Source: an uncultured Flavobacteriales bacterium (lineage in GTDB: Bacteria > Bacteroidota > Bacteroidia > Flavobacteriales_G > Salibacteraceae). From it: a stretch of DNA of 64,000 nt. This document shows, in pieces, positions 37,757-45,439 of this stretch (position 1 is its first letter; each line of letters starts with the position of its first letter). A model generated the notes under the pieces. It was not told the DNA's origin. It saw only the letters and a program-made list of their open reading frames with translations, and did not search any database. Made by a program: the position numbers and the translations under genes. The stretch lies in NCBI GenBank assembly GCA_913020435.1, contig CAJVZZ010000012.1, forward strand, positions 33,183 through 97,182, in the 5' to 3' direction.

Positions 37757-38236
37757 TTGAGGTATTTCGTAAAAATAGTTATCCTGTTGGGTTGCGTTGT
37801 GTTTTTAAATCCTGAAGCGGGTTATACTCAAATTCAAAAAATATCTTTTGAGCGATTGGATAGTATCGAAATTCAAGACGATAAGAATGTTTTCGTGTTT
37901 ATAAGAACAGATTGGTGTAAGTACTGCCACAAAATGGTCCGCACTACTCTCAAGAATGAAACAATTGTCAAGCTACTAACTAACCACTTTTACTTCATTG
38001 AATTAGATGCAGAATCTAAAACGGACATAAAGTATCGAGGAAGAACGTTTAAGTATAAGCCTACTGGAAACGAAACTGGTGTGCACGAATTGGCCAAGCA
38101 ATTGGGAACAATAAATGGCAAACTCAATTACCCTGCATTGGTTGTTTTAAATGCTAAAAACGAAATTGTATTTCAATACGATGGATATTTAAATGCTGAG
38201 GAATTGGAAGCAATTTTGAAGGAGACCCTGCAGTAA
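37757..38236 (+). CDS. Exported thioredoxin-fold protein
   Basis: A 159-residue protein with an N-terminal signal (IVILLGCVVFLNPEAGYTQ) and a thioredoxin domain: FVFIRTDWCKYCHKM with Cys54 and Cys57, FIELDAES, and the cis-Pro segment NYPALVVLNAKNE. The active site WCKYC is close to those of DUF953/DUF255-like and DsbD-gamma-type thioredoxins. It starts with TTG directly after the TAG of the TonB receptor, with no intergenic base, so it is surely co-expressed. It may keep the receptor's plug cysteines in the right state, or serve in metal handling; both are inferences. Confidence 0.82.
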   Translation: MRYFVKIVILLGCVVFLNPEAGYTQIQKISFERLDSIEIQDDKNVFVFIRTDWCKYCHKMVRTTLKNETIVKLLTNHFYFIELDAESKTDIKYRGRTFKYKPTGNETGVHELAKQLGTINGKLNYPALVVLNAKNEIVFQYDGYLNAEELEAILKETLQ

Positions 38237-38239
38237 TTT

Positions 38240-38290
38240 TTAGTTGATCAAATCGTGAACCTCTCCCATTATTAAAGCTTCATAAAACAT
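38240..38290 (-). pseudogene. 3' remnant of a paralogue of the gene at 41510-41833
   Basis: On the minus strand, the last 16 codons and stop of a gene read MFYEALIMGEVHDLIN. The complete protein encoded at 41510-41833 ends MIHEALIIGEVKDLISG; eleven of sixteen residues agree, and the DNA is clearly similar over about 40 bases. Nothing of the upstream part of such a gene can be seen to the right. So a second copy once stood beside this TonB receptor and has been lost except for its tail. Confidence 0.6.
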
Positions 38291-38456
38291 GAATAGTTAA
38301 ACTATTTGTATGGACTGTTATTGCCATAATTAGTTATCTGTTAGCGATATCATGGTAGGAAAAGCTGATTTTACAAAAATCTATTAACTGATTTGTGGTA
38401 CATAATTTACCTCATCTATGGTACTATATTTTCTAGTTTCAACTGCTTATAGAGAC

Positions 38457-38464
38457 TACATTTG
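38457..38464 (+). promoter_or_regulatory. -7 element upstream of the 510-residue protein gene
   Basis: Perfect TACATTTG, 37 bases before the GTG start. No TTG at the expected -33 position; the 264-base gap otherwise contains only the gene remnant at 38240-38290. Confidence 0.45.
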
Positions 38465-38500
38465 CGTCGTTATCTTTAATTAGTCTAAATAAAAATAACA

Positions 38501-40033
38501 GTGCGAGCTTTATATTTAAATATCATATTAATAATTCTTTCTGTACCATCTGTTTATGGGCACTACCAAGGTCAATTATCTGGAGAAAATCAGACATTAT
38601 GGTCTTTACATATCGCTCCTTTCGGAACGGATTATATGTCTGTTTATCATGCAATTAACCCACTGAAAGATGCTAAATACAAGTCCTGGGATAAGCTTTC
38701 AACTGGTGTAACCAAAGGCTTAATAGGGATTTGGTTTACGAGCGATAGTGTGGGCTATGCTTATGACACAAGCGACATTATAATAAAAGCCATAGAGCTT
38801 TGCACCAACTGGTTAAAACTGCCTTCTAAAGTTACTGTTGACCTTTTGGACATCAAAGTCATTTCCAATTCCATCGACTTTTCAGGAGCATATAGCAATG
38901 AGCTTAGAATTCTTAGAACCACTGACGTAAGAATATCCTTGTCAACGGTAAGCTCTATACATTTATTGTTTGACTCCACTTTTGTTGACTCTTATAACGG
39001 TTATATTAGAGTTGTTAGTGGAATGAAAAGAATTAACGGAGGCCTCAAGTGGATTGTTTCTGCTGCTAGAAATAAAGGAGGCACTACTCGGACATTAATA
39101 GAATTTATAGATCGTATGACTGGTTATTTAGCTGGGCAAAGTGAAAATATCCATAAAACCACAAATAGAGGAACAACTTGGACGTATCTCTCAAGCGGTA
39201 ACGCGCAATTTATAAATGGTGTTAATTGTAAAAATGACTTCGTAGGTTACGATCCAAAGAACAGAGGAACATTACTCAAGACGAGCGACGCAGGTCTCAA
39301 TTTTAACTCTCAAAGCCTTTCAAACAAGTCTAGCTTTCGAGACATATCTGTTACAAATAACTACTTCTTGGTCTCTGGTTTAGCTGGAGTTATTTTTCCT
39401 TGCGATTCAAGCTTAACGTACGAATCGGTTTGGTTTGAAAGTTTCCAAGGTATTAACAACAGTATAGCAAATCAACGGGGCTGCTCTGTTAATACTGATA
39501 ACAATACCAAAGGGACGTGGAGATTGGATAACCCTAACTCACGCAATGGTTTAACCTTTACATTAGATCCTCCTTTCGCTATGTTTGATAGTCAGTGGTA
39601 TGTAACCACCCAGGATGCTTCCATATTGGATAGCCCAACATTTTATCTGTCGGATTTTACTGATTTAAGTCTACTCAAGGTTGAAGCATTTCTTCCTGAT
39701 TTTCAAGGTCAAGTCAATGTTAAAATTGAAGATTGGTATGATAGTAATTGGGTAATTATTTATCGCAGTAATGGAAGATTAAATAGTTTTAGATCTAGAA
39801 TTACAGTTACAGCATCATATTCATTTACACAAGTAAGGAGATCTATAGATATGTCGGCACTGGTTGGTGAGAGAGAAGCAAAAATTAGATTTACTTATTT
39901 CGATAATAAATCATCTACTAAATTTCGGTGTGGAACCAGCAATATTAAAATTCGTGATAGCAAAATGAATCAATTCCAATTATTGATTGGCCAAACTCCG
40001 ATTTGTAATATTAATTGTTTGACTATGAATTAA
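38501..40033 (+). CDS. Exported protein with YCF48/BNR-like repeats, unknown function
   Basis: A 510-residue protein with a signal peptide (LNIILIILSVPSVYG). The middle part has repeats of the WD/BNR type (GYLAGQSENIHKTTNRGTTW, GTLLKTSDAGLNFNSQS) that resemble YCF48-like propeller blades, and the C-terminal third (SQWYVTTQDASILDSPTFYL, VEAFLPDFQGQVNVKIEDWY, ALVGEREAKIRFTYFDN) looks like a jelly-roll, MAM-like adhesion domain. There is no T9SS sorting domain; the chain ends ICNINCLTMN, so the usual tail may be lost or the protein truncated. GTG start at 38501. Followed by an ABC ATPase gene after 48 bases. Confidence 0.6.
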   Translation: MRALYLNIILIILSVPSVYGHYQGQLSGENQTLWSLHIAPFGTDYMSVYHAINPLKDAKYKSWDKLSTGVTKGLIGIWFTSDSVGYAYDTSDIIIKAIELCTNWLKLPSKVTVDLLDIKVISNSIDFSGAYSNELRILRTTDVRISLSTVSSIHLLFDSTFVDSYNGYIRVVSGMKRINGGLKWIVSAARNKGGTTRTLIEFIDRMTGYLAGQSENIHKTTNRGTTWTYLSSGNAQFINGVNCKNDFVGYDPKNRGTLLKTSDAGLNFNSQSLSNKSSFRDISVTNNYFLVSGLAGVIFPCDSSLTYESVWFESFQGINNSIANQRGCSVNTDNNTKGTWRLDNPNSRNGLTFTLDPPFAMFDSQWYVTTQDASILDSPTFYLSDFTDLSLLKVEAFLPDFQGQVNVKIEDWYDSNWVIIYRSNGRLNSFRSRITVTASYSFTQVRRSIDMSALVGEREAKIRFTYFDNKSSTKFRCGTSNIKIRDSKMNQFQLLIGQTPICNINCLTMN

Positions 40034-40081
40034 AGGTCTATAAATCAGAATTATAGACAACATGAATAGTAATTTTTAAGT

Positions 40082-40831
40082 ATGAAAAAAATCTTAGACA
40101 TTAATTTATTATCGATGACCTGCGATAATGAAAATTGGGCATTGAAAAACTGTAATTTTTCATTACAGTCTGGAAAAATTTGTGCGGTACTGGGCGAAAG
40201 TGGCATTGGTAAGTCTACGCTTTTTCGGTTAATAGCGGGTGTAGAACGCCCCAACTCGAGTACAATTTCTATTAAAAATAGAGTAGTAAGCGACGACGTT
40301 TTTATAGTGCCACCGCGAGGGAGAAGTGCGAGCCTTGTATTTCAAGATTATGTCTTATTTCCGCATCTTACGGTCAACCAGAACATCGGTCATGGTCTCG
40401 AGAAAACGGATAAATCTATTGCAATTAAGTATCTATTAGAATTGATCAAAATGGAAGAGTTTGCAGATAAATATCCAGCTGAGCTTAGCCGTTTTCAAAC
40501 CCAGCGTTTAGCTATTGCAAAGGCTCTTGCTTTGCAACCAGAGTTGTTATTACTTGATGAGCCATTTAGTAATCTGGATACAACACTAAAATCAGAATTA
40601 CGACTGGAAATAGGAAACATTGTTCGGAAAACTGGAACTTCGCTAGTATTTTTCACTCACCATTTGTGCGATGCATTTGATATAGCCGATGAAATTGTTT
40701 TTCTGAAAGAGGGCGAAGTAGTTCACCAAGGACTGGTTTCTGACCTATCGGACGTTTCTAGACAACAGGAGCTGATGAATTGGATAGTTGATGTAAAATA
40801 TCAATCTAAATTAGTTTTAGAAAAGCTTTAG
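40082..40831 (+). CDS. Orphan ABC transporter ATPase with a degenerate signature motif
   Basis: A 249-residue ATP-binding subunit of the ferric-iron/spermidine-type group. Walker A GESGIGKST (about 38-46), Q loop VFQDYVLFPHLTVNQNI, Walker B LLLLDEPFSNLD (about 155-166) and H loop FFTHH are all intact. The signature, normally LSGGQ, reads LSRFQTQR (about 135-142): both glycines that contact the gamma phosphate are replaced. No permease or binding protein is encoded nearby; the next gene is a methyltransferase, ten bases on. It could serve an unlinked permease or work as a non-transport ATPase. Confidence 0.83.
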   Translation: MKKILDINLLSMTCDNENWALKNCNFSLQSGKICAVLGESGIGKSTLFRLIAGVERPNSSTISIKNRVVSDDVFIVPPRGRSASLVFQDYVLFPHLTVNQNIGHGLEKTDKSIAIKYLLELIKMEEFADKYPAELSRFQTQRLAIAKALALQPELLLLDEPFSNLDTTLKSELRLEIGNIVRKTGTSLVFFTHHLCDAFDIADEIVFLKEGEVVHQGLVSDLSDVSRQQELMNWIVDVKYQSKLVLEKL

Positions 40832-40840
40832 TTAATACTT

Positions 40841-41494
40841 ATGAATCTATCTTATAAACAGTTGCTTGAAATAGAGTCACAGTTGAATTGCCCAAGCGGT
40901 GAAGGTGGACTGCAAATTGGTGCAACAATGAACGATTCAAATGCACAAATGATCAGTAGCTCTATAGAACTATTGAATGTTCAAGAAGATAGCTGTGTAC
41001 TTGAAGTCGGTCATGGAATTGGTGGCCATGTAAAAAATATAATCAGGAAAGCAAATACTGTGCAATATATTGGCCTTGAAATTTCTAAAACTATGAATTC
41101 TGAGGCAATAAGGATAAATAAATCCAATCAAAAACAAGCTTCTTTTATCATGTATGATGGTGTTAATATTCCTTTCGGGGTCAACACATTCGATAGAATT
41201 TTAACCGTAAACACAATATATTTTTGGAGTAATCCACGGCTGTTTTTAAAAGAAATTTATCGTGTATTAAAACCAGGGAGTAAACTGGTTATTGCCTTTG
41301 CAGATAAGAAATTTATGTTGGGCTTACCGTTTGTGAATAATAGATTCAAATTGTATAGCAAAGAAATTCTAACTGATTTATATGTAGATTCTCAGTTTAT
41401 AAGCATCGAATTTACCGAAAAGCATGATTCGGTTTTAAGCAAATCAGGTGAATTAGTGAACAGAATATACTTAGTAGCTGAACTTTTCAAATAA
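40841..41494 (+). CDS. Class I SAM-dependent methyltransferase
   Basis: A 217-residue cytosolic methyltransferase. The SAM-binding motif I is VLEVGHGIGGHVKNI (about 52-66), motif II QYIGLEIS, and post-motif FDRILTVNTIYFWSNPRLFLKEIYRVLKPGS, the usual order of UbiE/COQ5-type methyltransferases. Substrate unknown. Starts ten bases after the ABC ATPase gene and probably shares its transcript. It converges with the minus-strand haem locus, with a 15-base gap. Confidence 0.88.
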   Translation: MNLSYKQLLEIESQLNCPSGEGGLQIGATMNDSNAQMISSSIELLNVQEDSCVLEVGHGIGGHVKNIIRKANTVQYIGLEISKTMNSEAIRINKSNQKQASFIMYDGVNIPFGVNTFDRILTVNTIYFWSNPRLFLKEIYRVLKPGSKLVIAFADKKFMLGLPFVNNRFKLYSKEILTDLYVDSQFISIEFTEKHDSVLSKSGELVNRIYLVAELFK

Positions 41495-41509
41495 AACATT
41501 TACCTCAAC

Positions 41510-41833
41510 TTAACCACTAATTAAATCCTTGACCTCCCCTATTATTAATGCCTCATGAATCATTTTATTTACTAGAATCGCTTCATTTTCATTTAGCGAA
41601 AAGCCCATAGTTGTAGGCCGAGCAAAAATTACGGTCCTCATCTCTTGATTAATTTCCACATTAAAATTTGGTTTTTTTACTTTATCCAGCATTTTTTTGA
41701 AAGTATAAAGCTCCTCAACATTAAAGTTCAAAACTGCATTTCCAAAAACTACACAATAGTGTTTGCAAACAGTACAGAATTGCACCGAACCATTGTCGTA
41801 CTTTGACAGCTCTATTATAGAATCATTATCCAT
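41510..41833 (-). CDS. Small Cys-rich conserved protein at the end of the haem operon
   Basis: A 107-residue soluble protein. FCTVCKHYCVVFGNAVLNF carries a C-x2-C-x3-C cluster near residues 19-26 that could bind a metal or haem, followed by a helical EELYTFKKMLDKVKK and a closing helix MIHEALIIGEVKDLISG. No signal peptide. I recall such small proteins beside HmuY/TonB genes in Bacteroidota, but cannot give a family number with confidence. It lies ten bases after the HmuY lipoprotein gene. A remnant of a paralogue is at 38240-38290. Confidence 0.7.
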   Translation of the reverse strand: MDNDSIIELSKYDNGSVQFCTVCKHYCVVFGNAVLNFNVEELYTFKKMLDKVKKPNFNVEINQEMRTVIFARPTTMGFSLNENEAILVNKMIHEALIIGEVKDLISG

Positions 41834-41842
41834 TGTTTTTTT

Positions 41843-42895
41843 TTAAAGCTTCATAAATTCAAATCCGGGAGCACCTTTTATTCCATTCTCGTTATAAAAG
41901 CTGATAAATCGAATCTTAAAATAATCTCCGTTGGAGGTTTTTACCACGTAATTTTGATTGGTTTGAATATTATAAGTATTGTTTTGCAGATCGAATTGCT
42001 TCCAATCGTACCCAATGACATCAACGTTGGCAGCATAGGTGAGCCCTTCTGCTCTTGTTTTAGTAATACTCTCAAAAGGTGTTGTAAACTCCTCGGCTAC
42101 GGATGTGTTGTTCGAGTTAATAATTACTCCATTAACCGAGTAAGCAAGAGGAGGATCGCTAAATATATTGGTATACTGAGTAAAGCACAAGTCGTAAGCA
42201 TCTTTTGCTGGTTCAATTTGTATTTCAGTATCCGTACTGAATGAAAATGCTGTCCGATTATAACTACTATTCGTTTTTACTACGCCAGTTTTAATGGTGG
42301 TTGAGTTCAACTCGGCATAGCTAAATGTATAACTATCTCCACCTATTGAGGTTATCTGAATTTTCCATTTACCAATTTTCGAACCATCTGGAGTATATCC
42401 TCTATCGATAACTATTACTGAATTTAGATTAGAAATATCACCAATGGCGATTTTATCTGAGGCTCCAGAATGATGCTCATTTTTATAGTCTAATCCAACA
42501 TCGTTTGTCAAGGTTATAATATCGTTTGAAGTACTAATTGCAGCTGAAGGAATTGTGGCTGAGTTGAGATATAAAATGTGTTTTCCGTCTCTATTGTCGA
42601 ATGAAAAATCCCAATCCGTTCTCAAATTAGTTTTTATTACCTTATTTGTAGACAAACTAAACCATATTTGATCACCGTAATCTTCTCCCATATCTACAGA
42701 GTTCACAAATAAAATATTGGGGGTGGGTTCTTGAGGATTGTTAAGGTCAGTTGGGTTGCTTGGGTCGTTGGAATTATTTGGGTTGGTAATACTGTTAATA
42801 GGAGATGTTAATGGCAATTCGTCTTTTTTGCAAGAACTTAAAAGTCCTAAAGTAATTAGAAACGAAAACAGTTTGATAAGGTTTAAGTAGTTCAT
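41843..42895 (-). CDS. HmuY-family haem-binding lipoprotein
   Basis: A 350-residue lipoprotein: LITLGLLSSCKKDE with lipobox Cys22, then an Asn/Pro/Ser linker and a HmuY-like beta domain. Typical segments are YGDQIWFSLSTNKVIKTNLRTDWDFSF and the C-terminal IGYDWKQFDLQNNTYNIQTN with YVVKTSNGDYFKIRFISFY. HmuY proteins sit on the cell surface, take haem from host or environmental haemoproteins, and pass it to the HmuR receptor, whose gene ends in an ATGA overlap with this start. The order TonB receptor then HmuY is as in Porphyromonas hmuYR-type loci, reversed in gene order. Confidence 0.85.
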   Translation of the reverse strand: MNYLNLIKLFSFLITLGLLSSCKKDELPLTSPINSITNPNNSNDPSNPTDLNNPQEPTPNILFVNSVDMGEDYGDQIWFSLSTNKVIKTNLRTDWDFSFDNRDGKHILYLNSATIPSAAISTSNDIITLTNDVGLDYKNEHHSGASDKIAIGDISNLNSVIVIDRGYTPDGSKIGKWKIQITSIGGDSYTFSYAELNSTTIKTGVVKTNSSYNRTAFSFSTDTEIQIEPAKDAYDLCFTQYTNIFSDPPLAYSVNGVIINSNNTSVAEEFTTPFESITKTRAEGLTYAANVDVIGYDWKQFDLQNNTYNIQTNQNYVVKTSNGDYFKIRFISFYNENGIKGAPGFEFMKL

Positions 42896-45168
42896 TTTTT
42901 AGCAAATTCAAGATTCAGTTTTACAAAAAAAGTACGCCCAGTGCCTATAGCGATGGATCGTCCCCCACCCGAATGCGCCGAATTTCCAGCTAAAGAAGCT
43001 TGAACATTTTGCACATTCATTAGGTTTTTACAGCCAACCATAAGAGTTAACCGTTTTCTCCAAAAAACTTTAGAAATTGTTGCGTCTAGTAACTGATAAG
43101 CTTCAATGGTTTGTTCGGCTACTTCTCCATCACTATTAAAACCAAAACCAGGTAATTTTCCTTGATGTTTAAAGAAAGCGCTCACATTTAGTTTAGGTTT
43201 TTTGAATACATAGGTAGCACTTCCATTGAATTCTGCAGAGTAACTAAACTCAGCAATATCATTCTCCGTGGAAAGTTGATTGTAACGGCCCACATAGGAG
43301 CCTCCTACGTTAATTTTGAAATTATCGTACAATACCGAAATGGCCGAATTAACACCTTTTGTTTGGTTTTCACCAACATTAAAATATAGGAGTGAATCAC
43401 TGGTTGCACTGGTTTGTGCAAACGCGATGCGGTCAAAAATAAAGTTGTAGTACCCACTAATTTCCGGTTTAATGAGTACTTCTTTTACTAAAATCTTTTT
43501 GGAAACTGAGCCTGAAAAATTATTGGATCGTTCGGCAGTTAAATCTGGATTTCCAAAAAGACTGTGGTTGATATCATTAAAAGTAAAGTAGAGCTCTTTG
43601 AGCGAAGGCGCTCTAAACCCTCTAGCATAAGAGACTCGGAACGAGTAGTTGTTTTTAAAATACTGAGCATTTAACGAAGGCGTTATCGGAGCCTGATATA
43701 ATGAGTTGTAGGCATATCTTGCACCGGTTTTTACTTTTATTTGACTCAAGAATAAGAATTCTGCAGAAGCAAAAACAGCATAGTCGCCCATTTCTTGAGT
43801 TCCGTTTGCGATTCGTTTTCCAGATGCTCTTTCAACGTTAATATCGTAGCCCAATTCATAATTTATCCAAGAAGAATCTCGATTGGATGAGATACTTGCC
43901 CTTGACATAAAGAGCTGAAAATTACTGGTGTCTTGCGAATCATTTAGGCCCGTTTCTGGAATCAGGTTATTGTCTAAACTCACCAAATCTTTACGATAAG
44001 ATTCCTTTACACGTTGAAAATAATTATAGGCACCCGTAAAATTGTAATTCCAATTTTTGTTGATTCTTCCTCTTGCGAGAATAGCATTGTCTATTCGTTT
44101 GGTGTGGTAATAATCGTCGAATCCAATAAACGAAGTAGGTGTGCGTTGTGGAGCTCCTCGATTTTCAATCGTCTCTTCGTAAAAATCTAATTTATAGGTT
44201 ATTCGAGATTTATTAAGATTATAATGATATTGAAAACGGCCGAAGTACTGCTCTTTAGGATTCCATTGTTTTACTCGACCGCTATCTGCTAATTTAGCTG
44301 AATAATCCGGCCAAAAAGTATCGTCAGGACTCCAACCGTCAAAAAAATTTCTACCTGCGGAAAAGCCGATTGAGTGATTTTTAAGCAAACGAACATTTCC
44401 ATAAATCGTGTTGTTGTGCGTCCCAATATTTTCATTGTAAGTAGAAACACCAATTCTAAATATTTCTTTGTTTTCTTTTTTCGTAATAATGTTAATTGTG
44501 CCTGCCAATGCGTTACTTCCATAATTTACACTTAGCGGTCCTTCAACTATTTCAATGCGTTCTACTTCATTAAGGTTAATCTGACTCAAGTCAATTTGCC
44601 CATCCAATCGTCCAATAACAGGAACACCATCAACCATGATTTTTACGTTTTGACCACTTATACCTTGCATGCTCATACCAGAACCTAGAATATTGTCCTG
44701 AGAAAGTCTAATGTTTAATTCATTGGAAAGCACATCGCGAAGGTTTACCGCAGCCATTTGTTCGATTTTCTGTTTGTTGATCACCTTTACTTTATAAACC
44801 GATTTCTCTATTGAAGTAGGTGCGTATTGCGCCGTAACGACCACTTCATCTCGCAGGTAAGCTTTTTCTTCTAAGGTGTATGTTTTACTTTGGGGTGCAG
44901 TCAGCGTATCGTTTTGAGTGATAAAACCTATATATGAAATGGTTATGAATAATGGGTATTGTTGATTTTTAAAACGATTTTTAATATCAATTTCCCCTAA
45001 GTTATTAGTCGATAAATAAACTGGTTTGTCAGCTCCTGATACTATAGATACCGACGCACCGATCATTGGTAAATCGTACTGATCGCTGCCTATATTTAAT
45101 ACAGAAAGGGTTTGCGATTGCGACCCTATTGAGGTAATTAAAAGAGCTAATAACAGAACTTTGTTCAT
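42892..45168 (-). CDS. HmuR-like TonB-dependent haem receptor
   Basis: A 758-residue outer-membrane receptor: signal peptide ending TSIGSQSQ, a carboxypeptidase-like domain, a plug (about 105-230; VVTAQYAPTSIEKSVYKV, GSGMSMQGISGQNVKIMVDG, IEIVEGPLSVNYGSNALAGT) and a 22-strand-type barrel. In the barrel, YARGFRAPSLKELYF followed by GNPDL is the FRAP...NPDL pair characteristic of haem receptors, with nearby His in INHSLFGNPDL. It overlaps its upstream small ORF by one base and the HmuY gene by four, so the three are tightly coupled. Haem is the likely substrate. Confidence 0.88.
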   Translation of the reverse strand: MNKVLLLALLITSIGSQSQTLSVLNIGSDQYDLPMIGASVSIVSGADKPVYLSTNNLGEIDIKNRFKNQQYPLFITISYIGFITQNDTLTAPQSKTYTLEEKAYLRDEVVVTAQYAPTSIEKSVYKVKVINKQKIEQMAAVNLRDVLSNELNIRLSQDNILGSGMSMQGISGQNVKIMVDGVPVIGRLDGQIDLSQINLNEVERIEIVEGPLSVNYGSNALAGTINIITKKENKEIFRIGVSTYNENIGTHNNTIYGNVRLLKNHSIGFSAGRNFFDGWSPDDTFWPDYSAKLADSGRVKQWNPKEQYFGRFQYHYNLNKSRITYKLDFYEETIENRGAPQRTPTSFIGFDDYYHTKRIDNAILARGRINKNWNYNFTGAYNYFQRVKESYRKDLVSLDNNLIPETGLNDSQDTSNFQLFMSRASISSNRDSSWINYELGYDINVERASGKRIANGTQEMGDYAVFASAEFLFLSQIKVKTGARYAYNSLYQAPITPSLNAQYFKNNYSFRVSYARGFRAPSLKELYFTFNDINHSLFGNPDLTAERSNNFSGSVSKKILVKEVLIKPEISGYYNFIFDRIAFAQTSATSDSLLYFNVGENQTKGVNSAISVLYDNFKINVGGSYVGRYNQLSTENDIAEFSYSAEFNGSATYVFKKPKLNVSAFFKHQGKLPGFGFNSDGEVAEQTIEAYQLLDATISKVFWRKRLTLMVGCKNLMNVQNVQASLAGNSAHSGGGRSIAIGTGRTFFVKLNLEFAKK

Positions 45169-45371
45169 TACAAAGGCCTTAGTTTAATGAATTGTTGAAC
45201 ATCGATTTTGGTTTTCGTGCTGGTTACCAAGCTTGGTTTAAAAGCCATGTAAACTCTACTCATTCCATTGGAAGATTGTTCGTTCAATACCTGAGTAAAG
45301 AAATTTTCTGTACCCACATTATTTATACTGGCGTTAACTTCCAGTGCTTGTTTTTCGTTGTTATTATTCAT
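45168..45371 (-). CDS. Small protein coupled to the haem receptor gene
   Basis: A 67-residue protein (MNNNNEKQALEVNASINNVG, then TENFFTQVLNEQSSNGMSRV and a closing DVQQFIKLRPL). No signal peptide, membrane segment or Cys; soluble and polar. Its TAA overlaps the receptor ATG as TAATG, which supports real translation. No family is recognised. Possible roles are a leader whose translation sets that of the receptor, or a small accessory protein; neither can be decided here. Confidence 0.6.
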   Translation of the reverse strand: MNNNNEKQALEVNASINNVGTENFFTQVLNEQSSNGMSRVYMAFKPSLVTSTKTKIDVQQFIKLRPL

Positions 45372-45380
45372 AATGATTTA

Positions 45381-45430
45381 AATAAAAACTAGTCGACTTC
45401 CTTGTATGTTTAAAAAGGAAGTCGACCAGT
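45381..45430 (-). terminator. Hairpin between the T9SS HmuY gene and the receptor operon
   Basis: On the minus strand ACTGGTCGACTTCCTT, an 11-base loop, AAGGAAGTCGACTAGT and TTTTATTT. A strong stem with one mismatch, ten bases after the HmuY-like T9SS gene. No separate promoter is obvious for the downstream small ORF and hmuR-like gene, so this may act as a partial terminator or attenuator. Confidence 0.8.
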
Positions 45431-45439
45431 AGGATTTAA

